From positions 2,790,001 through 2,854,000 of the forward strand of contig OZ244776.1 in assembly GCA_965219515.1 (NCBI GenBank): 64,000 nucleotides of DNA. The letters run 5' to 3'. Each line of letters begins with the position of its first letter. The first letter of the stretch is position 1. Below the pieces are notes generated by a model, which saw only the letters and a list, made by a program, of their open reading frames with translations, was not told the origin of the DNA and ran no database searches. The stretch comes from Ilyomonas sp965219515 (GTDB lineage: Bacteria > Bacteroidota > Bacteroidia > Chitinophagales > Chitinophagaceae). Shown here piece by piece: positions 7,648 to 15,453 of this stretch. Position numbers and translations under genes: made by a program.

Positions 7648-10071
7648 ATGTATAAAAATTACATCACCATTGCGCTGCGCAATTTTTGGAAAGACCGCAA
7701 TTATGCACTGGTCAATTTAATCGGGTTAGCCGTTGGCTTTGCCAGCGTGCTGATGGTAGTAGCTTATATGCGCTATGAGTTATCGTATGACACAACCTAT
7801 TCCAACGCGCCGAACGTATATCGGCTGGTAACAGTAAAAAATGTATTTGGTACTAAAAAAGAATCGGTTTCTGTACCTGCTCCTTTAGGCAAAACATTGG
7901 TATCCGAGTTTCCTGAAGTTGTTGCCTTTACTTCTTTTCGTAAATGGGACAACGAGTTTAAAAGCAGTAGCAATAAGACACTTACCGTATCATCTGTTAT
8001 TGCCACACCTGATTTTTTTAAAGTTTTTAATCTGCCTTTTGTTTTCGGCAATGCTTCGTCACTTCACACGATCGGCTCTGTGGCTATTTCTGAAACCACC
8101 GCTAAAAAGTTTTTTGGCGATACAAATCCGGTTGGCTTCACCCTATCAAATCAATATGGAAGCGATCAAATAATCACCGGTGTTTTTAAGAATTTTCCGC
8201 CCAACACGCATTTGGGTGTTGTGGATGCAATCGTGAGTGTTAGTATTACCACCAAAATATTAAATATGCGAGGTTATTCAGCGCAACCGGAATATATTTT
8301 ATTAAACAAAAGCAACAGCATGGCTCACTTACAAAAACTACTGCCGCAGCTTTACAAAAAATACGATTTTCCCGATGATGTTACCCTTGCCTTTCAGCCG
8401 GTGCAATCCATTCATTTACATTCCAATATTCCCGACGACACACTTAGTAACAGCGACATCAAATATGTTTATATTTTTTCTGCCATCGCATTTTTCATTC
8501 TGTTCATTGCCTGCATCAATTACATGAACCTCACTACCGCGCGCTCGCTGCAACGTACGCGCGAAGTAGGTGTGCGTAAAGTAATGGGAGCCGGTCGCGG
8601 GCAGCTGGCATTACAGTTTTTGGCTGAATCGTTCCTGTTTTTTTTCATTACAATTCCATTTTCGATAGTGCTTGCCAAACTGCTTTGGCCCTACTTCGCA
8701 AGCCTCCTACAATTGCAGACTGTACCGATTGATTTACTCAACCTGCAAACCATTTTTATCCTGTTGCTCATCAGTATTGTTGCCGGTTTATTATCCGGTT
8801 TGTATCCTGCTTTTTTCTTATCAAGGTTACAGCCGGTGAACGTCTTAAAAGGTGGCAAAAGCAATATCAGCTTGGGTTTGCGAAAAAGTCTCATCGTGCT
8901 TCAGTTTGTTATATCCATTGTATTAATTATTGCAACCCTTATTGTGCAAATGCAGTTGCAATATGTGAATCATGTAAACCTGGGTTTCAACAAAGAACAT
9001 TTGCTGGTATTGCCTTATACTTCAGGAGAAACCCATGCCATAGAAGCTTTTAAGCAAGATTTATTATCCAATAAAGACATCAGCAACGTATCAATAGCAG
9101 GATTGAATATTGGGGAACGTTATGGTCCAAGTTCCAGTATGACAAGTGATGCCGACACAACGCAGGAATGGAATTTCGCTTTTATAGATGCTGATTTTGA
9201 TTTTATTAAAACGATGCAAATAACCACCATAGCAGGAAGAGATTTTTCGCCTGCTTATGCTGCTGACAGATTGCAGCCAGATGAAATAGAAGATTAATTG
9301 CAAAAGAAAAAAGGTAGGTTATCGCGAGACGAATCGATGAATATATCTAGTTCTCAATCTATGATCATCACCAAAAAAACGGCTGAACTTATCAGGTTAC
9401 CAAAACCTTATGTAGGGCAGGTTGTAAAGCTCGGCGCCTTACAGGGAACCGTTATTGGCGTTATTGATGATTTCAAAGGCTTGTCTCTGAAGCAAAAAAA
9501 TCCGGCCATTGTATTGCGCGCTCATCAATCTATATCTGGCAATACATACGTCAGAATCAACCCAAACAACATTCAGAAAACATTGACTAACATTGAAACG
9601 ATATGGCAGAAACATTATCCGGGAAAAAACTTTCAGTTTTCCTTTGTTGATGAAAAAATTCAAAGCCTCTACGATTCTGAACAACGCCTCGCCAAGTTCT
9701 TCGGCATTTTTGCGGCATTAGGGATTGCCATTGCCTGTTCCGGCTTGTTTAGTCTGGTGGCGCTGATTGTGCAGCAACGCACCAAAGAAATCGGTATTCG
9801 CAAAGTGTTGGGCGCAGGCGTTAAAAATATTGTACAGTTGTTATCGGCAGATTTTGTGAAATTGGTTATTATCAGCATTGTCATTGCTTCGCCCATTGCC
9901 TGGTGGGCAATGAACAAATGGCTGCAGGATTATGAAAGCCGCATCAGCCTTTCTTGGTGGATGTTTGCCATCGCAGGCATTGTTGCTATCGTTATCGCGT
10001 TAGCAACGGTTAGTTTTCAAGCTATCAAAGCTGCCATGATGAACCCGGTAAAAAGTTTGCGAACAGAATAA
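7648..10071 (+). pseudogene. ABC transporter permease 2, MacB/FtsX type, interrupted by in-frame TAA and an insertion
   Basis: Two open segments in the same frame (7648-9297 and 9298-10071) together encode one MacB/FtsX permease paralogous to its upstream neighbour: N-terminal TM, MacB core, FtsX domain with TREVGVRKVMGAG, second MacB core, and final FtsX domain with TKEIGIRKVLGAG. The only break is TAA at 9295-9297. Compared with permease 1, the region between GRDFSPAYAAD and MIITKKTAEL has about 28-30 extra codons (roughly 9268-9357), and the stop lies inside this segment. The segment looks unlike the surrounding protein (LQKKKGRLSRDE). The last 70 residues are nearly the same as in permease 1. 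A separate gene starting at the TTG right after the stop is unlikely. Sequencing error, recent insertion or readthrough are the options. Confidence 0.8.
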
Positions 10072-10079
10072 AACTGCAG

Positions 10080-10176
10080 GCTGTACGAAGTCTCCGGACT
10101 TCGTACGCTTTATGTTCTTTCGAGTCTTAGACTCGGTTGAACATAGTAAATGCGAAGTCCGGAGACTTCGCACAGC
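10080..10176. repeat. Palindromic element copy 2 (97 bp)
   Basis: This has the same organisation as copy 1, starting only 8 bases after the permease 2 stop. Outer arms are GCTGTACGAAGTC and GACTTCGCACAGC; the central stems are TATGTTC / GAACATA and GAGTCT-T-AGACTC, all perfect. It is the most regular of the three copies and the best query for a genome scan. Confidence 0.88.
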
Positions 10177-10255
10177 CAGTGTGCTGTTTCATAAAAAACC
10201 AAGTATAAATTTCTATTCCAATCATCTTATATTGCATTTCATTTGAAGTACCCGA

Positions 10256-11008
10256 ATGATCAAAGCAATTATTATTGATGATGAGCAGCACTGCATAGAC
10301 AGGTTAAGCTACCTGCTGGCGCAACATTACAAGTCTTCGATACAACTGCTTTCTTCTATTCAATCGGTGGAAGAAGGTGTAGCGGCTATTCAGCAACTAA
10401 AACCTGACCTTATCTTCCTGGATGTTCACCTCAACAATAAAACCGGCTTCGATGTATTGAAACATTTTAATGAGTTTGGTTTTGCTGTTATTTTCACCAC
10501 CGCTTTTGAAAAATATGCCATTCAGGCTATCAGGTTCAGCGCGGTGGATTATCTACTGAAACCCATTGACAATGACGAATTAAAAGCTGCTATTGACAAA
10601 CTGAAAACCAGGATTTCCAAAGATGATCTTGCTAAGAAATTTGACGTTCTGTTTCACAATCTGAAACACATAGACGCAGCCTCAAAGCGCATTAGCATAC
10701 CAACCGTGAATGGCTTTATCTTTCTTCCTGTTAACGACATTATCCGTTGTGAAAGCAATATCAACTACACCACGCTCTACTTAAAAAACGAACAAAAAAT
10801 AACAGTAGCTAAAACGCTCAAAGAGTTTGAAGAATTGCTGAGCGATTATAACTTCTTCCGCGTTCACAACTCGCATCTTATCAATCTGGCTTACATCAAA
10901 CGCTACAATAAAGGAAAAGGCGGTGTAGTGTGTATGAGCGATGATTCTGAAATTGAAGTGTCAACAAGAAGGAAAGATGAATTTTTAAAACGATTGGCGA
11001 TGCTGTAA
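10256..11008 (+). CDS. LytTR-family DNA-binding response regulator
   Basis: 250 residues. The receiver domain (1-120) has acidic Asp8/Asp9, phospho-acceptor Asp56 in LIFLDVHL, Thr81/82 and Lys102 in LLKPID. The LytTR DNA-binding domain (about 145-248) has the usual RCESNINYTTLYL and FFRVHNSHLINLAYI segments. Such regulators are activated by LytS-type kinases. The TPR-LytS kinase at 15454 is the obvious partner although an opposing three-gene block lies between. It follows the two permease genes and probably controls the transporter cluster. The start ATG at 10256 is followed by the expected IKAIIIDDE strand. Confidence 0.95.
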   Translation: MIKAIIIDDEQHCIDRLSYLLAQHYKSSIQLLSSIQSVEEGVAAIQQLKPDLIFLDVHLNNKTGFDVLKHFNEFGFAVIFTTAFEKYAIQAIRFSAVDYLLKPIDNDELKAAIDKLKTRISKDDLAKKFDVLFHNLKHIDAASKRISIPTVNGFIFLPVNDIIRCESNINYTTLYLKNEQKITVAKTLKEFEELLSDYNFFRVHNSHLINLAYIKRYNKGKGGVVCMSDDSEIEVSTRRKDEFLKRLAML

Positions 11009-11033
11009 CGCGAACAAACTCTATGATTACTTT

Positions 11034-11071
11034 TTAAAAAAAGCCTTGCTGATTTGTCAAATCAGCAAGGC
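11034..11071 (-). terminator. Terminator of the minus-strand CsgG/beta-helix/T9SS block
   Basis: GCCTTGCTGATTTG pairs with CAAATCAGCAAGGC (11043-11071), a near-perfect long stem. On the minus strand it is followed by a run of seven T (A-run at 11036-11042 on plus). It ends leftward transcription 11 bases beyond the T9SS gene and separates it from the response regulator. Confidence 0.85.
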
Positions 11072-11081
11072 AGGATTGGGA

Positions 11082-12356
11082 TTATTTAATCAGGAGTTTA
11101 GTGGTTTGCGTTTTAGTTTGTGTAACAATGCTTACCCAATACATACCTTTTGATAGGGCTGATGTATTCACTTTTTGTTGTGCTGCGGTTGTGAAGTGTT
11201 GGGTAATCAAGGTTCGTCCCTGTAAGTCTCTTACTACAATGTTAGCCTTACTTGTTTCTGCATTTTCATAGTTACTAATGATGAAATAATCATGGGCAGG
11301 ATTCGGCAATATTGTTATGTGCACTCCTCCATCATCAACTATAATATACACAATGCGGCTATAAGAAAAAGTACCGTTTTTATCCACCATTTTCAAGCGA
11401 TAATACAGCTTGCCAGTTGCCGCTGTTGATACATCATCGGCAAACGAATAATTGTTATTTATCCCGCTGTTTCCTTTGGCGGTTACCTTTCCTATGGTTG
11501 TAAAATCAATCCCGTTTGTACTGCGCTGTATGTCGAAATATGACGTGTTGACTTCGTTTGCAGTTTGCCAGCTCAATTGTGCTGTTGCTCCCTGCTTTGC
11601 AACATCGAAATTGAGAAGCGTAAGTGGCAATACACCCGATGTTTCTACCGGAACAGTTAATGACCATTTGTATTCGCTGCTATCCTGAACTCTTATAAAC
11701 AGCGTATCAGCACCGGCAGGAAAATCGCTCAATGGTATGTTGAATGAATAAGAGCCATCTGTTGCCGGAGGCAATAACAGCACGGTTGAACAGTTGCCAT
11801 AACCATTGTCTGTTTTAAAAAAGTATTCGGCTTTGGTGATGTAATTCGTATCGTTTTTATACACTTCTATGTTTCTGCGAAAGGTTTGGCTCCATCTGCC
11901 AAGATTATCCTTAAACCTTCCATATAGTTTGTGATAGCCAACCGGCAAGCCTGAGGTGGCTGCCGTAAAACTTTGCAGGATCATAGAATCTGGAGATGAA
12001 ACAATAACAGGCATTGCATTGCCAAAACCAGGATCGGCATCAATAAAATATTCGCCGCTTACAAGGGTTACTTTGGCATCGGGCGTAAACACTTCCACAT
12101 TTCTTTTCGCCGTGAAACTCCACTTGCCATTACTGTCTTTAGTGCGGATGTATAGCTTGTGATAACCAACCGTAAGACCCGTAATCTTTGCCGTAAAAGG
12201 AAACGTGCCGTCTGCAGCAGGCGTTACATTTAGCACTGTGTTGTTGCCAATGCCATAGTCGCTATCAAAAAAATATTCTAACTGTACAACGGTGGCATTC
12301 TGCGCAAGCGCAGCCATACTTACCGCTGTAAACAGAAGTATTAAAATTGTTTTCAT
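11082..12356 (-). CDS. Secreted protein with three internal repeats and a T9SS type A sorting domain
   Basis: 424 residues. A signal peptide (MKTILILLFTAVSMAALAQ) precedes three repeats of about 65-75 residues, each beginning with a YFFDSDYGIGNN-like strand (EYFFDSD, EYFIDAD, EYFFKTD) and, in the first two, continuing to VGYHKLY(I/G)R and a WS(F/Q)T..RN(V/I)EV end. A fibronectin-like segment (SWQTANEVNTSYFDIQRS) and a C-terminal T9SS domain (ILPNPAHDYFIISN to TKLLIK) follow. It is therefore predicted to be exported by the type IX system and attached or released at the cell surface. It starts 6 bases after the beta-helix gene and is probably co-transcribed. Function of the repeats is unknown; adhesion or surface layering is a guess. 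Confidence 0.88.
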   Translation of the reverse strand: MKTILILLFTAVSMAALAQNATVVQLEYFFDSDYGIGNNTVLNVTPAADGTFPFTAKITGLTVGYHKLYIRTKDSNGKWSFTAKRNVEVFTPDAKVTLVSGEYFIDADPGFGNAMPVIVSSPDSMILQSFTAATSGLPVGYHKLYGRFKDNLGRWSQTFRRNIEVYKNDTNYITKAEYFFKTDNGYGNCSTVLLLPPATDGSYSFNIPLSDFPAGADTLFIRVQDSSEYKWSLTVPVETSGVLPLTLLNFDVAKQGATAQLSWQTANEVNTSYFDIQRSTNGIDFTTIGKVTAKGNSGINNNYSFADDVSTAATGKLYYRLKMVDKNGTFSYSRIVYIIVDDGGVHITILPNPAHDYFIISNYENAETSKANIVVRDLQGRTLITQHFTTAAQQKVNTSALSKGMYWVSIVTQTKTQTTKLLIK

Positions 12357-12362
12357 GGTGGT

Positions 12363-13481
12363 TTATTTAATGGTTCGTGCCCCAATAGTTACCGATAACG
12401 AATCAGTTGCCGTTGCGCCGGGCGTAGTGATGGAATAAATAACGGGTATAGCAGCTAAACCTGAAAGTGTATAACGGTCGGTAACCGCAACGCCACCAAA
12501 TGCACCGCGGTCGGTGCCGTCAGAGCCGCTGTTATTTGCAGCAGAACCACTTGCTATTTGATACATGCCATCGGGCGAAGAAGAAGGTGCAAAGAGTGAA
12601 GTAATAGCCGGAACTACAAGATTATGATTGTTTGTTCCAAACTGTGTTGATTGGGTACCTATGTTATAAGCAATAACACTGTCCGCCGCAGTAATGCTAA
12701 CTTTTGCGTTAGTAGCCATTAATATGTTATTTTTAAAGTCGCTTGCCGCAAACTGAAGATTAGGAGTCGATAAGTTATCGGGTCCGTCAAAAATATTATT
12801 GTTGCATTGTATAATAGGCCAAAGTGTACTACCGTTGTTCCATACTAAAGTTTTCTGACAAATATTGTTATTGAAAATTATATCGGTAGGAGGAACAAAA
12901 CCGCCATCACCATTTGTAGATAAAGCATTTGTTGTTTGTGTATTTGAGAAAAAGTTTTCAAGAATATATACGTCAGTCAAACTAGTATTGAACCAAACAC
13001 GCTGCTCAATACGGCATCGTTTAATAATTATGCCATTTACATAAATATATACTGTTGCATCGCTGCCATCACCCGTACTAATAATGTCCAAACCTATTAG
13101 TTGTGAACCGTCTGAACCTGCTTTAAAGGTTATCTGGCTAAGTTTAGATTCAACTTTGTTACTACTTGTTTTAGGATTGCTTGTTAAAAAATAACCAGTG
13201 CCTATAATAACCAATTTTTTAGTTATAGTAGCTCTCGAATAAGTTGCAATAGAACCCTCTACATAAATTGTATCGCCGGCGTTTACTATTGTAAAGTCAT
13301 GCGCCTGCTGTATTTGGTTAAATACAGGATAAGCTGCGGTTCCGCCCAAATTATCTCCATATAACGTTGTGCCGTTATAGTTGGATTTGTTATTCACCCG
13401 CCAGATGTTTGCATTGGCTTGTTGGGTTAAAAAAACAGCAGCCAGTAAAGCTGCCATAAAGAGTAAATGTGTCTGTTTCAT
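12363..13481 (-). CDS. Secreted parallel beta-helix protein
   Basis: 372 residues. A signal peptide (MKQTHLLFMAALLAAVFLTQQANA) is followed by right-handed beta-helix-like sequence: repeated short strands rich in Asn, Thr, Ile and Val (GIIIKRCRIEQ, IIFNNNICQK, IIQCNNNIFDG, DFKNNILMA), and an early AGDTIYVEG element common in such proteins. The C-terminus (GATATDSLSVTIGARTIK) has no T9SS domain. The next gene, 6 bases away, encodes a T9SS protein, so the two may be made together. Beta-helix proteins bind or cleave polysaccharides or act in adhesion; no catalytic residues can be assigned. Confidence 0.75.
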   Translation of the reverse strand: MKQTHLLFMAALLAAVFLTQQANANIWRVNNKSNYNGTTLYGDNLGGTAAYPVFNQIQQAHDFTIVNAGDTIYVEGSIATYSRATITKKLVIIGTGYFLTSNPKTSSNKVESKLSQITFKAGSDGSQLIGLDIISTGDGSDATVYIYVNGIIIKRCRIEQRVWFNTSLTDVYILENFFSNTQTTNALSTNGDGGFVPPTDIIFNNNICQKTLVWNNGSTLWPIIQCNNNIFDGPDNLSTPNLQFAASDFKNNILMATNAKVSITAADSVIAYNIGTQSTQFGTNNHNLVVPAITSLFAPSSSPDGMYQIASGSAANNSGSDGTDRGAFGGVAVTDRYTLSGLAAIPVIYSITTPGATATDSLSVTIGARTIK

Positions 13482-13574
13482 AATGATTGTTTTTATTGAT
13501 TAAAAAAGAGGAAGTGTTATTGTAAGACAGCGATTGACTTGTTATGTAGAGCATGAATGGGTTACATCTTTCCC

Positions 13575-15287
13575 TCACTGCACATTAATATTGGCAGCGT
13601 TCTCTTCAACTGTTTGCACATCAAGCTTTATATTCTTATTATTTTTTACGAGGCTTTGAATAAACGAATCGGTATCGCCGGAATGCACCACTCTGAACTT
13701 GGCAACCTTATTTTGAAAGGATAATTTTTCCACGCTTGACACGCCACTTGCCGCTTTCATCATATCCGACAGCGTAGAAGCGGTCGTATAATCAACATGA
13801 TTAAACTGGATGTCGGTTTCTGTTGTACTGGTACCGGCATTGTTACCCTTGCTTTTTGGCAAGCCCATGCCATTGATAATGTCATCGCTTTTAGAACAGA
13901 ACTGCGCCATAAAGTAATCAGCTATTTGTGCACCTGCCTTGGCAATCGCATTTTTACCCGCAATCACTTCTGTAGCATCTAAGCCAGATCCATTAAACGA
14001 ATTGGTGGCTATCATTTCTGCATTGCCTGCCATTACCGCTTTCACCTCTATTCTTGCGCGGCACGATGACATGTTGTTTTGCTTATGCGAGTATTCGCTA
14101 AACGCTTCTCCTATAATCAAAATATCAGCACCGTAGCGGGCAGCTATTTTAGAAGCATCAGCAGGATTATTAAATGCATCCTGCAGGGTTGGGTCGTTCT
14201 TTAATTTTAAAAATTGATTTTCATCCACCAACCGGAAGCCGGCTTCCAGCAGCTTTTTTGAAATTTCAGTTTCGCCTGCCTGTGTGGGTGGCATGGCTTC
14301 GTACTGGCTGAAATCATTGTAACTGTACCGGTTTATATCAATCGCAATCCGGTTATACCTTGCAGGGTCATAATGGCTGCCCGCACCCGAAACATGTTCT
14401 TCAGGTATAATTACCATGATCTTCGGTTTTTGTGCCGCCGCCAGCAAAGGGCAGTTGCTTTTATTAAAATTGCTGCTGCTTTTGTTAGCCGCAGAAGTGG
14501 CGGTAGCAGAAGAATTTGTGTTACCGGCAACGCTCACATAAGCGCTTTTGTTTTGGCTCATGTAGGCAACCGCCTCTCTTAAAGATTCATCAAGGGCTTG
14601 CTGCATAGATTTGCTTGTATAAAAGCTGCCGCCACCCACGCCATGCCGGCTCCAGGTGGTAGCCGCAGCGCCAACAGCCGTTTTGTTTTTTGAGAAAGAT
14701 TGCGAACCAAGCACCACGCCGGATGACGGGTTTACAAACCGTAACGTATAACCTACCTGGGAAGTAGTGGCTGTTACTCCACCAATACCAAGTTTACCTG
14801 CTGCTCTGCCCAAACCAAAGCCTTTGCCGCCCGACTCTTTTTCGGTAAACTCGGTAATGGTGCCAAACACCAGAATTTGTGCACCGGCAAGCTTACCTAC
14901 CTGTGCAAACGAGTTGTCATCGCCTGCACCAGATTCACCCAAACCCTGCTCTTTCATAATATCATCCAGCCTGTCTCTTTCCACTACCTGGAAGCAGCCC
15001 GAATTCAGCAGGGCATCCATCATTACATCCGTCATTCCGCTACCTACTTCCCGCCGGGTGTTTGAAGCTCCTATTTTAAAAGGCATTACTGCCACCAATG
15101 GTTTTTGCGAAGCCTCTAACCCCGTGCATACTTGTTCCGTTTTTTCAACTTTCGTTTTTTGAGCCGTTGCACTCATTATTGAAATAAGCAGCAAAAAAGC
15201 GCATAAAATTTTTTTTCTGCAGGAAAAAAGGATAAGGGTTAAAATATACATCACGTTAGTTATGTACAGCGTAAACTGCTTTTTCAT
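13575..15287 (-). CDS. CsgG/HfaB-family protein with a second CsgG/LpoB-like domain
   Basis: 570 residues. After an N-terminal hydrophobic region ending LLLISIMSATAQ, the first domain (about 60-250) is CsgG-like: VAVMPFKIG, SGMTDVMMDALLNSGCFQVVERDRLDDIMKEQ, and LAGAQILVFGTITEF. A second related domain (about 285-470) has KKLLEAGFRLVDENQF and ARYGADILIIGEAF. The C-terminal 80 residues form another small domain. CsgG forms the outer-membrane curli export pore; HfaB and LpoB relatives act as lipoproteins. No lipobox Cys is obvious at the likely cleavage site. It heads the minus-strand block. The start at 15287 is supported by a promoter-like sequence at 15310-15340. Two hydrophobic stretches before the mature part make the exact N-terminus uncertain. 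Confidence 0.82.
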   Translation of the reverse strand: MKKQFTLYITNVMYILTLILFSCRKKILCAFLLLISIMSATAQKTKVEKTEQVCTGLEASQKPLVAVMPFKIGASNTRREVGSGMTDVMMDALLNSGCFQVVERDRLDDIMKEQGLGESGAGDDNSFAQVGKLAGAQILVFGTITEFTEKESGGKGFGLGRAAGKLGIGGVTATTSQVGYTLRFVNPSSGVVLGSQSFSKNKTAVGAAATTWSRHGVGGGSFYTSKSMQQALDESLREAVAYMSQNKSAYVSVAGNTNSSATATSAANKSSSNFNKSNCPLLAAAQKPKIMVIIPEEHVSGAGSHYDPARYNRIAIDINRYSYNDFSQYEAMPPTQAGETEISKKLLEAGFRLVDENQFLKLKNDPTLQDAFNNPADASKIAARYGADILIIGEAFSEYSHKQNNMSSCRARIEVKAVMAGNAEMIATNSFNGSGLDATEVIAGKNAIAKAGAQIADYFMAQFCSKSDDIINGMGLPKSKGNNAGTSTTETDIQFNHVDYTTASTLSDMMKAASGVSSVEKLSFQNKVAKFRVVHSGDTDSFIQSLVKNNKNIKLDVQTVEENAANINVQ

Positions 15288-15309
15288 AATCCTGGTTTGA
15301 ATGATGGTG

Positions 15310-15340
15310 TAAACTTAAACCGGCTTTTAAGCGAAGTCAA
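15310..15340 (-). promoter_or_regulatory. Putative promoter of the CsgG block
   Basis: On the minus strand, TTG (15338-15340) and TAAGTTTA (15310-15317) are 20 bases apart, matching the Bacteroidota pattern TTTG / TAnnTTTG with one mismatch in the -7 box. The start codon is about 20 bases downstream. Confidence 0.45.
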
Positions 15341-15386
15341 GCACCATTGATTATCTGCTTGTGATGATTTATTTTTTGCCCGAAAA

Positions 15387-15417
15387 TTTGTGAAAACTGT
15401 AAAGTGTTTTATCTTTT
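15387..15417 (+). promoter_or_regulatory. Putative promoter of the histidine kinase gene
   Basis: TTTG (15387-15390) and TATCTTTT (15410-15417) are separated by 19 bases, matching the Bacteroidota -33/-7 consensus with one mismatch. The kinase ATG is 36 bases further on. It is divergent from the CsgG promoter. Confidence 0.5.
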
Positions 15418-15453
15418 CGCTGAAATCAAAACCTATAAACAAACGCTTACCTC

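Noticed and set aside
9298..10071. Independent gene for the second half of permease 2 starting at TTG 9298
   Set aside because: It begins directly at the stop codon of the first half, in the same frame, with no initiation signal, and lacks an N-terminal domain; a broken single gene explains it better.
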